Shown here: piece after piece, positions 1-13,079 of the stretch | How the letters are laid out: each line of letters opens with the position of its first letter | Numbering within the stretch: position 1 is the stretch's first letter | Assembly: GCF_048128805.1 (NCBI RefSeq) | Contig: NC_136003.1 | Location: forward strand, 28,488,885 to 28,552,884 | DNA length: 64,000 nucleotides | Source: Centroberyx gerrardi | Taxonomy: Eukaryota; Chordata; Actinopteri; Beryciformes; Berycidae | Reading direction: 5' to 3' | Translations under genes and position numbers: made by a program | Notes under the pieces: model-generated | What the model was told of the DNA's origin: nothing | Seen by the model: the letters and a program-made list of their open reading frames with translations, nothing else | The model's database searches: none

Positions 1-2536
1 TAGTATTCCTCACCATGGCCCTCTGCATGTCAGGGGGAGGACGGCTCACGTTGAAGAAACAATCCTTCTGTTTGCACAGCCACCATGTTAACCGCCACAG
101 CACATCACACAGGTAAGCAAGGCTGAGACAAGATGCCGATGCAAGGACAGGACTCTGTTACTCTCTTTCTTTGTGACTTTAGCCAAAGTCGTCTTCTAAT
201 CAACTTTCAAATCATCAATGTGAAGGTTATTGTAACACCTTTCCACTGTGGTGCAGATAAACCAGACCCCATCAACATTCCTGTCAGTGGCTGCAGGTCG
301 GGCTGATACGATACCCATGGCCTTATTCCAAGCCTGCTTTGCTGCTGTTGCTGCTGCCATGTCAATTTCAGCCCAGGAGGAAGTCAAATGCCCTCTAAGA
401 ATGCCTCTTGAACAGCAGGAGCGATGCCTTTTAATTGGAAAGGTGTAGGAAAGAGAGAAAGGGGGCAATCACACCTAGAGTTGGGTCCAAACCAGAGTGG
501 AAAAGTTTACTTTGTTGCATTTTTGTATTTGGTTCATTTAGGTTCACACTGCCCAATTACAACAAACCAGGGTTTGTAAACAAAAGTCCCATGGACTCAC
601 AAGTAGCTGGTTTATTGTAAGTTTGGTAACCTGTCTTCCAGCCAGGTTAGAGATGAAGAAATAGCTGAATATGAGCATCAGTCCTGACTGCGGTTTGACC
701 TTGCTTCATTTTGTTATGCTGGGCTTTCCAAGCATGTGAAATTGCTGGTTATCAAATGTAAACGTGTGTCTTCAAATACCCATAAACCCTTGCGTTTTGG
801 GGTCGTTTCCTGTAATTGGTCCGGATTACGTTCTCACCCCTAATGAACTGCAGCCCAGTTCTCTTAAAAGAGGGCAGAGATCTGCATTTAAGGCGTCTCG
901 GTGCGGTTATTTGGTGCCACCCGAGTTCAGATGGCATCATTCTCACCTGGCCAAATGAACCAAACTAAAGAAGTAAACGTTCCAGAGTTCGAATGAATCA
1001 CTACAAATATGCTTGGTGTGAACGTGCCCTAAGAAAAACAAAAAAGACAATGAAACAGGCACATTCCAGACTAAACCACTCATCATGGGTGTGAAGTTGT
1101 TAATATGAACTTACAGAGTAAAGAACTGGTAGATTAAAGAATTCATCACCCATATTGAATGTTACAACTGTGAGTGCACAGTTAATTGTAAGGTGGCTGC
1201 ATCTGTGCATCCAGTGAACAAGAGGTTTCTTGACAGTCGTACCAGTGACCAGCATGGCTCCAAAAGTTAACATCATTAACCAGAAGAGGCAGAGCTCATC
1301 CATTAGAGGTCTCACCTGGCACTGCCTTTACTAATACTGCGTAAGTAGCCCATTAATTCCAACAACACATTAATCAATGGTGGACCACTCTTCAAGAAGA
1401 GCGGAGTCATAGCGGACTCTCTAAGAAAAATATTTAGGAGCATAAATCCTAAGATTACTTTACGGCTTTACTTAACCTGTTCACCTCTGAGCGCGGGTTT
1501 GTGTTACAGCTATCACATTTCATTATGTGCAAGCAGTAATTGTACAGAAAGGAATCTAATACACGGCCATTAAAATCCTGGGTAGCGGAGAGAAACGGAG
1601 CGCTTCCATTACATCCGGCGCTGTCCAGATAGACAAGAGCGCTGCGTTTGCCCATTCCTCTTTCACCATGCGCTGGGACTCGTGCCCATCTAATTCATTT
1701 CTGATTAGAGTCACTGGGCAGCTCTCCCACAGCACGGGGAGAAGGAGAGAGAGAGAGAGAGAGAGGAGCAGGAGAGAGAGAAAGAGAGAGAGAGAGAAGA
1801 GAGGACTCATTCCTTTACTACCAATCGATACCTCCTCGTGCCTCACCTGCACACAGTCCACTCCACAGTGGGAAAGGTCATCAGCAAACACTATTTTAGC
1901 ACTTCACCTTTAATAGGACAATCGAGCTGTACGACATGGGAAAGAACTAAAAAGGGGGCTGGAGGAGAGGGAAGGGAACACACTGCAGCTTTAACAGCAC
2001 GAGCGCGCCTGTATGGGGGTGCGTGACGGCATGCATGAGCGAGTTCATACGTGGGTGTGAACATAGGCGGTGTGTGTGAGGAGACGGGCTGCGTGTGCGT
2101 TGCGCGTGTGTGTGTGTGTGTGTTCCAAGTGCTCCACCTAGTGTTCAGACGACGGTAACGAGACAGAAGAGAGATCAGCACAGATGATGTTGTCAAAGCT
2201 TTGACCTTTTGTTGTTCCTTTATCCCTGCGACGGCAACAGGGACGCCGCAGACCGTCGAGTCACTTCCCTGGTTAATGCTACTAGAGAAACCGGCCGGCG
2301 TAAGGCAAGCAGGCGAGGGGAGAGGAGGAGAAGACGAGGGGCATGCAGTACGCACACACGACCGGCACAATGTTTCTGACGTAGTTAAATAATGTAAAGC
2401 AGCAAGGTTGTTCTGTTTCTGGTTCAAGGTGAACATGATTCTGCTTTCAATTTGCCGTCGCAAGGTAGCGGCGCTTTCATTAGCTCCCCTATCACTCAGG
2501 CACAAGCTTTAACATCTTCGCCACCAGTGCAGCCTG

Positions 2537-2570
<34 letters not shown>

Positions 2571-2847
2571 AGGGAGATTAAACAGCAGCCTTGATGGGGT
2601 CTCAAACAGGTAATTACAACCAAAGGCAATTTATCCATATATAATTATATCCCATTAGAGAGCTAACAGCCTCTCTGTGTGAATGTGCGAATCGGACATA
2701 AAAGGTGACAAAAAAATCATCTGCGAATCATCCCACATGCCTTCAATACTCCTCCGTAAATGTTACACGTGGGTAATGACGGTAGTGTCAGCAGTTAATT
2801 GAATAATGGGCAGTGCAAATAGTAGTTTAAGGCTAGCAGAATATTAC
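1..2847. other. tmem104 intron sequence, no exon recognised
   Basis: Left-edge stretch belonging to the intron after tmem104 exon 5. It holds a GA-rich tract (about 1746-1802), a GT repeat (2106-2123) and a CA repeat (2539-2567). A possible transposon runs from about 537 to 1031, bounded by TTAGGTTCACACTG and the inverted GTGTGAACGTGCCCTAA. Open frames here, including a 204-codon one, are low-complexity and match no family I know. Confidence 0.5.
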
Positions 2848-5800
2848 CTTTGTTGAAGAACATGGAGGCCATTTGACCCATCTCAACCCTCTCGACGATG
2901 TCAAAATGATCGACGTGCCCTCCCGATCTCTCTGTGAAAACACAGAAAGTCCATCGAAAGCGATAGTTTAGACAGTCATCCATAGTGACAAAGACTACTG
3001 AGGCATTTATTTTTCACCGTTGAGGAGATTCAATGTTAAACTGAAGTGACACCAAAGCAGTGCTGTGACAATCAAAGTGCTCAGCCTTCGACAATATCTT
3101 ATCAAAACAGCGCTTCATCTGTTGTAGGGAGCACAGTACTCACGGACAGACAAGATGGGTCTGGTCTCCGGCTCCGCTCGGCCCCTGACGATAACATCAT
3201 CATCCGAATACTCGGAAGTGGAATCGCTGTCGTCGACCTGCGGAGGAGGAAGACGTCGGTTACAAATGAGGGAGTGAAGATGTGTTTTGGTTCGCCATGT
3301 TCCAAACAGCAACTCCTAATTTCTCTGCATCAGCCACAGTCAGTTTACAAGCCATTAGCACAATGTTTATTTGCTGTATATCTGACGCAGGGGATGGCAG
3401 CATCTGGAAATTGTTTGGAACAGCTGGGAAGCACTTTGGAGAATGGAGGACGTTCCCCCTTCACACAAATCAGACGCGAGCCCCTCCATCAGAATGCCCC
3501 GGCATAGCTCTTCATTTCCCAAACTCTCTGCAGATTAATTTCAATTAATTGTCAATAACAGTCAACATTTAGGATGTCATTAGCCGAATTAATAAGTGAA
3601 ACGACGGCTGAGAAATAGGGAGAGGAAGTAGAGATGAGGTCTGACGGGAGCTGCTGGCTCTGTGACAAACAATAAGCATGCGCCAGCAAAACAAACTTAT
3701 GGCATCCAACAAAGTGACAGATTAAGATGCACAGCTATGGATGAGAGTCTGAAGATCATCCCTGCCTTAAAGCGGCGATATACTAACAACAACAAAGTCG
3801 AACTCGCCCGAAATAGAAACACAGTCGACACACGGCGGTGCATACAAATTTGTGTATGCTCACTGCGGCTTCATATTGTTCATTTAGTTACACCAACTAT
3901 GCCAGTGACTTGGAAAGGAAAACGGAGACGCTTTCCCACAGGGCAAGACAACTAATCAAGTGATATTTTAGACCAATTGCAGATGGTCACACAGTTGGGG
4001 ATGGTGCGCAAAGAATTCAAGCCTGTTCACACCGCGGCGTCCGAAGCCAACGTGACGCTTCGTTTTGTTTTCCGCAAACATGTCCTTTTGTCCACGTGAA
4101 TTTGCCTAAATCTGTGTATACTGCGTTTACATCAGGGGGAATCAGCAGGACCATACTTGGACTCACAGCCCCTAGTTTTGAACCAACTTTTATGGGACTT
4201 TCTCATAAAACACGTGACAATGCATCACTTCGAAGAGAAGCCTTTATTTACTTGAATATTCCTCAGTCAAGCAGAGCGGGAAAAATAAAAGTGTTCAGTG
4301 GCAAACATTTCCACTTTTCTCCCTCTCTTGTTTTCGATTATGTGGGAGGAGAGGCAGGGAGGAGTGAGAGAGCTGTGAATCAGAGCCATGTATTTGGGTT
4401 GCTGTCAGAGCCAGGCCATTGTCCTTAGGCTCATAACTCCTCAAATGGAAACCCACAGGCATTAAGCAAGATGACTTCTCTACCAGGAAAGAAAACATAA
4501 GCTGAGGGAGATCCATTTAGAGTGCAGATGGTCTTTTTCTTAGTCAAAGTAAAAATGATTGAAGACTCTGCTGCCTCCCTTCGTGATCAAGTACAGCACT
4601 ACACTAAAAGCTCCATCCATATTGGATTACTTACAGAGGTGGCGAGAGACACATTTTCCTAGGGTTGGGCAATAAAACAATAACGATAACTATCTCTATA
4701 AAAATATCCGGTAAAAGTTTAATTTCTTTTTCAAGCTTTGAAGATGAAATGTTTCATTGGCTATTAACGTGAAGTAGGCTAGTGAGGTGGAAATTGTTGT
4801 AGATCCACACCAACAAAGTCAGATATTACTTACGAACTCCTTTTATGATTTTAAACATCCTTTACTGAGTGCACTATACATCCCCATATCATCCCATATT
4901 TGTATACACAGTTCCAAATGCTGTACCAGAGCAGGGAGGCACATAAGTCTATTTTTTGAGAATCAAGTTTCAACCATTCTTCACCAAACAACAAACTGGA
5001 TATTTGATGTGTTCTACACAAAAAATAATAATTACTTCTTAATAATTGCCTTGCAACTAAAAGACGTGGCTCTATACAAGCACGCGGTTAGAAAATTAGC
5101 ATCACACTCACTGACTGAAATCACTTTGGAATTGTGTTTACTTTGACACAGATCATTTTCAAACATTTATTTTTTGTTTAAAAAAAAAAAGAAAAAGATG
5201 AATTTTGAACTGCAATTAGCTGTCGAAACATGTTCCGGCATGTCAAAACGATAACTGCTAGCACAGCCACTTACCAGAGCTGAGGACCAGAAATCCCTGT
5301 GCTGCATTTATACTGACATTAGTTCCACGTTTTTGGGTCTGCTTGGTGTAAATAGTGCTTTGCTTAATGTCTTATTAGACAAATTAAAACTGACAGATAT
5401 GAATGTTTACCACAAGACTCTTCTTTGAATATCTGGTTCATCTGACACATCCTTATACCAGCTATAAGACAATAAACGCAATAGGAAAAACATCATCCTA
5501 TTAAAATGGCTATGTTTATAAACCACGATAACGATGATAAACCAGGTATTGTTTAAGAGGAAATGAAACTAAGAGCAAGAACAGTCAAATCTGTCCATCT
5601 TACCTCCTCCTGCTCTCTCCTCTTCCAGCGCAGCTGAGCGTTGGCGGCTGCCATTGCCTCAATCACGAAGGTGGTCGTCATGTAGCTGGCGAGGGGGGAA
5701 AGGAAACATGGAGACATAAAAAGACACACAGGTTAACAAGCCACCTTTAATTAACTCATGGCATCAACTGTTGCCTGAACACAGTGAACAGTTTGTTCTT

Positions 5801-8378
5801 CGTTCCTACGCCTCAATACCGTGAGAATTATAACACACAAAAGCAATTAAATTAAGACCAACAGACAAGTGTGAAATATTGATTTGGTTCTTGCAGGGAT
5901 AAAAAGTCATGTAATTTAATTGTTTTGGACATTTTCTAAACTAGGCCCATGTTCCTGCTTCACAAAGGAAAAGGGAAACGGTCTGCGACGCCCAGTGTGA
6001 CCTTCACCATGCATCACACCGATGAAACACGGTAACCGGCCGCTGTGTGCCTCATGTTCCAGCCGTGCCCCGTGTTATATTAGTGACGCAAATCACAGCC
6101 ATGATGTGATTCTCTTCCAGTTCATCGGCGGAGACTTCCCCGGCTGACGGGAGCGTGTGACTGACAGGGGGAAAACCTCCATTACTCATTTCTCTGGACA
6201 GGCTGTTACTGGTAAAACAGTCTGAATGCCTCTTCATTAGGTCTCACCTTGCAAAACTTTTGCATCAGCAACGTGTCAGAATAATGAATTAGTCAGCTGA
6301 CCCGTTTGATTGATAGCCAAATTATTTTCATTTAATTTGACTTTTTACTCCTCAATCCTTTATCCGTTTCTTTTTTTTTTTTTGCTGGAAAGAAATAATT
6401 AGATAGCAGAATTCCTTCCATAATCAAACTGCACATATCAAAAATAAATCTACCTTCATCAAGCATCTGAAACGGCATCTACACAGCTTACCGTTAGACC
6501 GGAAAACACTGATTTAACAAACCTTGCATCTCCTTTGCCTGAAACCTCAGAATTAACAACAACTTTTAGGTAATCTTGTATCCTCCATATCTAATGTTTA
6601 TCAATTGTACATCACTTTTATGAGATGTCTCGTACCTGTTCAAGTTCCCAAAATGTTATTACCTGGTAATATCTGTGTCTACTGATGTGTATCATGTTGT
6701 CATGTCCATCTGCCCTTTTGGTGGATCCCAGGGGATTATAGATTATAGATTCTAAGGAATATTCAGGTGTATATGAATTAGGGCTGCAACTAACAATTAT
6801 TTTCATTGTCGATTAATCTGTCGATTATTTTCTCGATTAATCGATTAGTTGTTTGGTCTATAAAATGTCAGAAAATGGTGAAAAAGTCAGTGTTTCCCAA
6901 AGTCCAAGATGACATCCTCAAATGTCTTGTTTTGTCCACAACCCAAAGATATTCAGTTTACTGTCATAGAGGAGTAAAGAAACCAGAAAATATTCACATT
7001 TAAGAAGCTGGAATCAGAGAATTTTGACTTATTTTTCTTAAAAAATTACTCAAACCGATTAATCGATTATCAAAATAGTTGGCGATTAATTTAATAGTTG
7101 ACAACTAATCGATTAATCGTTGCAGCTCTAATATGAATACCTTAGAAGCAAAACTATGGCGCAAAGCGATGATCACAAACACTGTATTGACTGCTTATTC
7201 TGACAAATAAGCCTAAAATAAATAGTTAAAACAATGTGCAGTGTGTCCTGATTCTGCCTGACTCACCCTACATGTTTGAGGAAACTACAGCGAAAGACGA
7301 GCCGCTCTGGCAGAGGAGTTGGACACATTTATATCCAAATATACGCTTAAAGGCCTTTTGTTGCAGTCCAATCAGTCACAGGATCTATAAAAGACGACCT
7401 ACACCTTTTGAAAATTATACCAATGCTGAGTCTAGCAAGCTGGACCAGACCACCTCATTTAGCATTTACTTTATAATATTTACCGCGAGCAAAAACAACG
7501 CACCTGTCAGTTGGATCTCCATTCATTTAAATTATCCTGTTAGATTACCATCAGATGCTGAAACTCATCATGTAAAAATAAAGACAATGCACATTTTTGC
7601 CACATCCTCAATAATGGATCTGGGACATTCATAGCAAGAATCCAGAAGGTGCATCTTTAAACTAAATTCATGCATTAAGTGATATAAATGAATGGGAAGC
7701 GCATAAGCTCCTAGCTGGCTTTCCTGCAAACGGGTGACATTTTTTTGTTTGCAGTTTAAAATATGTCAATCCAACCAGTATATTTGTTATTATGCAGATT
7801 TGCCACCGATAAGCCAGTCCAGATGCTGAGCTATCAAGAGTTGTGCGTCAGACATATTAGGGGAAAATTGTATCAAAGAAAAGGATTACACCTACAAAAA
7901 TGTTGAGCTCTCTCTATCGCCAACTGATATAACATGATAGTGATTCAACATATATCCAGTTCATGAAAGCGTTTACATTATCTGTTCTAAACACCCGGGG
8001 TCTGGTAGCTGTTTCCCGGGAAAAATCCTCTGCTGCACAGGAAATCATGCAATTTAAGTCTCCAGTTTGTTTGGAATAAATAGAAGAAGAACTGGGTAGT
8101 TTGCATGAGCAGCGATAGCCACAAAGAAGAGAGCTCCGCCTACAGAAACTCAAACTTCATCAACAGCTCAGTCTTCAAAGTTTAACATGTATGAGAGTAA
8201 AACAAGACTCACCTCATGAAGCCCAGGAAGGCGATGAGCGTCAGGCTGACCACCCAGCCAGCTGTAGCGAAGGCCTTGGGCATGGTGAGCGCTCCTGTTC
8301 CCACGATCAGATTGAACATGTACACCAACCCCACCTGGGAAAGACGGTGAAGACAGGTGTAAGCCTAGGATCTATAGT

Positions 8379-8432
<54 letters not shown>

Positions 8433-10096
8433 GTGTTATGGTGTATATTGTTCATGTGTTTGGGGGGTTGTATGCAGTACTATCAGGTCTATCAATTGTT
8501 TTGTAACGGCCTACATCTATTCTTGCTTTTGCCCTTTGATACTTGTACAGCACTTTGGTTAACCTTGGTTGTACAAACTTGAACTCAGAACCTAACTATA
8601 AAGTGTCCATACAATAGCAGACACTTCAGACACTTATTTCACAGTCTTGCGACAGATGCATTTTTAAGAGCTTTCTAAGAAGGGCCTACACTTTTTCAAG
8701 GATAGGATAGTAATAGGTGTGTTACAAAAACCAACCATGTGGTATCATAAGGTGGTAACTACCAAGTATCAAGTGAATGAATTTCTGATCATGCTACAGT
8801 AATAGCTACCTTATACACACAAACCAATTTATGTATTCACTATAGAGCATGGCCAATATCTACTAAAAAACTATGTTACCATTTTTTCCAGGACTCTTTT
8901 CTGTTTCCAACATGTATGTGACTGTATTAAAGACATCTACTATTTAATCCATACTTGAGCAAGCAATCGGGACAGTTAGTAACATCTGTAACTAACAACT
9001 CTAAGTAATCTAGTCTTTTTCCTGTACTTTCCACTCTTACAATCTACTTAACGTGTTAATTGTCAGCAACATCTGTTTACCCCTCTGTTTATTTTATTGC
9101 TTTTATTGTGTTGTTACTTTTTTATTTGTAACGTTTCACTGCTTATTTTCTCTTCTTATTGTGTATTTTTATTCTATTTTTTTCCCCCTGCTAAATCCTT
9201 TTACTTTTTGCTGCTGTGATGACCTAATTTCCCTATGGGGATCAATCATCTTATCTTACTAATTTTGTTTGTGCCATAGAGTGAGCTCAGGTGTGACCTG
9301 AGATTTTTCACAAATGTTGAGAAAATCTAGATCAAAGTGTTTCTCAGCGTGCTGGTTGAGAACTCCCAGACTATCAGGTGGATTAAAAAACCAATGTGAA
9401 GGAAGACAACTGGGCTAATTGGGCAGCACTTACCCCTATCAGATAGCAGAGTGCTTTAATGATTCAAAGCTTCTGCTTCCTGGAACAACATTTGCCCAGC
9501 AGAAACTAATGCTTTGTGGCAAAGTCATGCAGACATAAGCAACGTCAGGGACTTTATTGAGCAGTCAAAGCCAAATACAGACCAGAAAGAGGACTGATAT
9601 GCAAAAAAAGAGGCTGTGTAAGCATTATAGTTTCCTCTTTCGAACGGGGACGATGAACCCAATCTCAATCATACTTCCCATCATCCTCTCACAATATGAA
9701 GCAAGGCAGTCAATTTAACTGGCACAGGACTTACATGCAGTTTATCCAGAAGGTAAAGGTTCAGTTAAAGTATCTCCAGGTTAACATCAGAGAGTACTGC
9801 AACTTGTTAACTTCAAATCCTAAATTACTGCAGTGTTTAACATTTTAATTGTCCCAGTCAGGTGGACTTTGTGCTCAGGAGTGTTTCCACTGGAGTTCTA
9901 GGCTCCTACCATAAAGCATATTGATGACTCCTGTCTTTAAAATAGCTCTCCTTACATAATTCAGTTACAAGACAGTTAAACGTCTGCCTGACTTATAGGA
10001 AACATACAATGAATAGGGATTAACCGTGGCATCCCTGCATTTGATACTCACAAATGGGGAGTAGGGTTCCCCAGTCTCTGTAATTCCACCTGCCAT
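2848..10096 (-). CDS. tmem104: TMEM104, 5' part (coding exons 1-5; 3' end outside window)
   Basis: Coding exons in transcript order: 10052-10096, 8213-8334, 5604-5685, 3144-3237, 2848-2931. All have GT donors and AG acceptors, phases agree, and they encode the first 142 residues. The protein opens MAGGITETGEPYSPF, then VGLVYMFNLIVGTGALTMPK and WVVSLTLIAFLGFMS (first membrane segments), then a charged loop with an acidic/serine run (DDSDSTSEYSDDD), ending at VEMGQMASMFFNK. This matches vertebrate TMEM104, a multi-pass protein of about 500 residues distantly related to the amino acid/auxin permease family; its substrate is not settled. The start is the ATG at 10094-10096, the only one giving the family N-terminus. 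An acceptor at about 10122 (TTTTTCCTGCAG before GTGGGG) shows that at least one non-coding 5' exon precedes it. Exon 5 ends in phase 1, and no later exon was found in the remaining 2.8 kb, so the rest lies left of the window. Confidence 0.95.
6771..7138. mobile_element. hAT-type MITE with perfect 8-bp target duplication
   Basis: Element 6779-7130 (352 bp) begins TAGGGCTGCAACTAA and ends with its inverse, CGATTAATCGTTGCAGCTCTA without the first base of that arm (TAGAGCTGCAACGATTAATC when inverted). It is rich in ATCGATTAAT motifs. It is flanked on both sides by ATATGAAT (6771-6778 and 7131-7138), a perfect 8-bp duplication as made by hAT transposases. It sits in the tmem104 intron between exons 2 and 3... 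that is, between 5685 and 8213, and has no coding capacity. Confidence 0.85.
8380..8432. repeat. (ATCT)n tetranucleotide microsatellite
   Basis: About 13 units of ATCT in the tmem104 first coding intron, followed at 8530-8580 by a sequence resembling LINE 3' tails (CAGCACTTTGGTT). Confidence 0.9.
9011..9260 (+). repeat. LINE-like 3' tail fragment
   Basis: T-rich stretch ending CCCTATGGGGATCAATCATCTTATC, resembling the 3' ends of fish non-LTR elements; a related tail is at 12466-12540. Family assignment is from memory of such tails and needs a repeat-library search. Confidence 0.4.
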
Positions 10097-10199
10097 AGTT
10101 GACACCGACACTGGTCCCCACCTGCAGGAAAAATAATAGTTGCCAGATCCAATGTAGCCCCAATATGTTCAGTTATCTCTTGTATGGAGATAACGACAA

Positions 10200-10460
10200 C
10201 TACACGCCAACTCTATTAAAAAAAACTGACAATCTAATGTTACCTTGCTTAACGGAAAAGATGCACACACACACGTTATGAAATATGACTCAGGACATTT
10301 CCTAAATCGTCCTCTTAAATTCGGCATACATATAATCCATGAAGCACCACATATTTCAATAGAATTACACATTTTAAAATTGGTTCACACTGCTCTCTAC
10401 CGCGCACCACTGTGTATTTTGGTGGAAGTTAGGAGATTGTAGGAATAACAGGCGACCGGG
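10200..10460 (-). mobile_element. Half copy of a foldback-type element
   Basis: Matches, in reverse orientation, one arm and the centre of the foldback at 40017-40452. Shared stretches include TTCGGCATACATAT, GGTTCACACT and TTTTGGTGGAAG. It overlaps the proposed 5' flank of tmem104. Confidence 0.55.
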
Positions 10461-10742
10461 TCAAACAACAACTCATTCTCTCATTATATTCATGATCACG
10501 ACAGTGTTTCATTGACATGGAGTGTATAGTGACTACAGTTACCCAAGTTATGTTTAAGTCATCGGTCAGCTGACGTTGTCCATCTGGCAACATTATCATG
10601 CAACGCAGGCAACGTAGGTAAGGTTATCATACAAAATCGTAAATGGACAGATGTGACATTCACTAAATGCTTTACATACAAGTTAGATTATGTTATACAC
10701 AAACGCCGTCATTTTAAAAAAACAAAAGTAAACACTACTCAC

Positions 10743-10830
10743 CTCACTTCTTTCAAGTGTATCTTGCTAGCTACTGGCTAGCAGGATGCTCCCAGCTACT
10801 GCCAGCTGGATCAGATCCACACTAGCTAGC
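10743..10830 (-). other. Candidate non-coding first exon of tmem104 (5' limit unknown)
   Basis: A good donor, GTGAGTAGTG on the minus strand (plus-strand ACTCAC at 10737-10742), follows a purine-rich stretch. It lies about 620 bp upstream of the acceptor in front of the tmem104 start-codon exon. This is an inference from splice signals only. The upstream limit given is arbitrary and no TATA box was recognised. Confidence 0.3.
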
Positions 10831-12291
10831 TAGCGAACTAAATGGCAAACCTACCACCTAACATGAGCTGTTTCCTGGTTATTTAGGTGGAGGCAAGTCA
10901 GTGAACCGAAACTCCAAGGAAAAACACTTTCCCATGGGCTGGCTAAGATCTCTAGCTACTAGCTCAAACTAAGCATCCAGCTATCTAGCGACTCTTGGCT
11001 AAACCCGTGTCAAACTACCGAGAACAAAATATAAAACTTCTGGTCTTTACTTTCAAAATAAAAGCTCTACTGAGGAGCATCTGTGGCAACGGGTGGTTGA
11101 GTGATAGTAATCGTTATATTTTGAAGGTTGACCTTCCTTTCATCCGGTGTTATTCTGGTTAGCTTGACGCGGCTGTTGGTTGGTTGGTTGTGGAGGCGTT
11201 TAGGTTTAAAGTCACGGGGTCCAACTGCTTCACATTGGGAGTGCTTGTTTTCTACACGTAGCTATCCCTGGTACATAACTCCTTCTCTGTGGACGGGGTT
11301 TTACCATTCATACAGCAACTGGCAGCCAGTGTTGCTGGACATTGCGTGAGTTCAAAAGTAAAATAATCACGAAATTTTAAATAATGATGTTCCGGACCTT
11401 GTTATTTTTTAAAAACTCCACCCTCTCGAGCTACGCTTGTGTACTAAACGAAGAATCCCTTTACCAATAACCAGTCATATGACAGCTGCACCTACCTGTG
11501 TCTTCTTCCCAATAATACAATACTTCCATGCTTGAGGAGGAGGAGATTAATAATTCATATCCATGATGATGTGTGGATCCACTGAATTGCTTCTTTAGGA
11601 TTAATGGAATACACACATTTTTTGAGAAATTGGCCTGTTGGTCAACTTACCCATTAAGTGATGAGAACATGGACACCAAATTCATCCATGTGTCCCCGGT
11701 AGATGGTTTGCTCTGGTGCTCCATGTTAACACTTTAGCATACACTATGTTGAGTGATAGTAGGCGACTAGCATTATCTCAAAAGTGAGAATGAGAACTTG
11801 TAGCAGCTCTAAAGCTATAAGGTAAGTAACCTTAAATGATATGCGGTTATGTCTGGTGATTTTGTGTAGGAGATTGATAAAATTTACACAAAATGTGATA
11901 TAAAAAGAACTGTTCTGAATGTGGTGAACATGTTGGGCAATCCCAAGACCCATCACAAGGCCAAAAAACTACAGACTCTTGGAAAACTCAGTCTTTCAAC
12001 TCCTCCCTCAGAGTGTCAGACACTCTTGAGTCAACAGACTCAATAGACTGGACCTTCGACTTATTTTACATCTGTCAGCAGCTTAATAACCCCATAATTT
12101 ATAACTTATGTTTTAAACTGTGCAATACTGATTCTGGTAATAATTTTTGTGCAATAATTTAAAACAAAGGGGAAGGAAAAAAGCAGGAGTGAAAGGCCCA
12201 GGTCAGGAATTTCCTCCAACTCCTCCTCCCCTACACCCACCCACAAATTTCTTATTTTTCTTATTTCTATATTACTGTTGTTATATATTGT

Positions 12292-12400
12292 AGTATAATG
12301 CACATACTTTACATATTTTTATTTGCACATATTTTTATAATGCACATACTTTACATATTTTTATTTTATTGTAGTATAATGCACATATTTTTATATTTAT
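12292..12400. repeat. Short imperfect tandem repeat (unit TATAATGCACATACTTTACA and T-rich tail)
   Basis: TATAATGCACATACTTTACA recurs at about 12295 and 12338, and a shortened version at about 12375, each followed by TATTTTTATT. Confidence 0.6.
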
Positions 12401-12465
12401 TTTCTTATTTTCTTATTTCTATTTTTCTTATAATTTCTCTATGCCTATATATATTTCTGTGAGCA

Positions 12466-12690
12466 ACTGCAACGAAACCCAATTTCCCCTTGGGGATCAA
12501 TAAAGTATTTCTGATTCTGATTCTGATTCTGATTCTTTCAGTGTTTTGTTTTTGGCTTTTATTAGACAGTTCAAAGTTTAGAAAGACAGGGAGAGAGAGG
12601 GGGATGACATGCAACTAAGGTCCTGGGCCGGATTCAAACCTTGGGCATCATGCTTACATGGTACACGCCGTGGACCACTGAGCCCATCAG
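12466..12690. repeat. LINE-like tail followed by SINE-like segment
   Basis: CCCCTTGGGGATCAATAAAG ends in a (TTCTGA)n tail at 12507-12540, as in fish non-LTR 3' ends. Next, GAGAGAGGGGGATGACATGC and an inverted B-box-like GGATTCAAACC resemble a tRNA-derived SINE in reverse. Family names are not certain. Confidence 0.45.
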
Positions 12691-12926
12691 TCTTTCAGTG
12701 TTCAGGTGTTTTAGGGTGGAGTTTTCCTTTAACAGGTGAGTTGACCAGTCGGCCAATCTCCCCAAAACTTGGTGTATTCCTTTAAAGCCGTGGAACTATG
12801 CAGCATGCTCAACTCAAACATAATATGAACTCGAGCCAGCGAGCCTCATAGCCAGCTAGGTTATATTTAATAAAAGATGACAAAACCAGGGACAAATCTG
12901 TGATCTGAATCATCTTGATTTTATAG

Positions 12927-12932
12927 TTTATT
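12927..12932 (-). terminator. Candidate poly(A) signal of receptor copy A
   Basis: AATAAA on the minus strand (plus TTTATT), about 150 nt past the TAA stop at 13080. It is the first canonical hexamer found downstream. Supported by position only. Confidence 0.4.
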
Positions 12933-13079
12933 ACAGCAAATCAAAATCTAATTTGTAGCTCAACACATATCAACAAGTTGGTGTGAGCAGATTGTTTCTA
13001 AAATGTATTATTTCATTATTTCACATCATCCGGCAGCATCACATCTATGGAGAAATGAAGCATCCATGTGAAGGTGCAT

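Larger units (their letters stand above)
10831..13079. other. Spacer between tmem104 and receptor copy A
   Basis: No coding gene recognised. Upstream flank of tmem104 to about 11.3 kb, then unassigned AT-rich DNA, an imperfect 30-bp tandem repeat at about 12292-12400, a LINE-like tail and a SINE-like segment. Confidence 0.5.

Noticed and set aside
10-60. Exon-like stretch on the minus strand with a GTGAGG donor
   Set aside because: Translation does not match the expected next part of TMEM104 and no partner exon was found.
1891-2505. 204-codon minus-strand open frame
   Set aside because: Low-complexity (His/Thr run from a GT repeat), no domain or homology recognised, inside the tmem104 intron region.
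7236-7634. 132-codon plus-strand open frame
   Set aside because: No homology, within a tmem104 intron, average AT-rich codon content.
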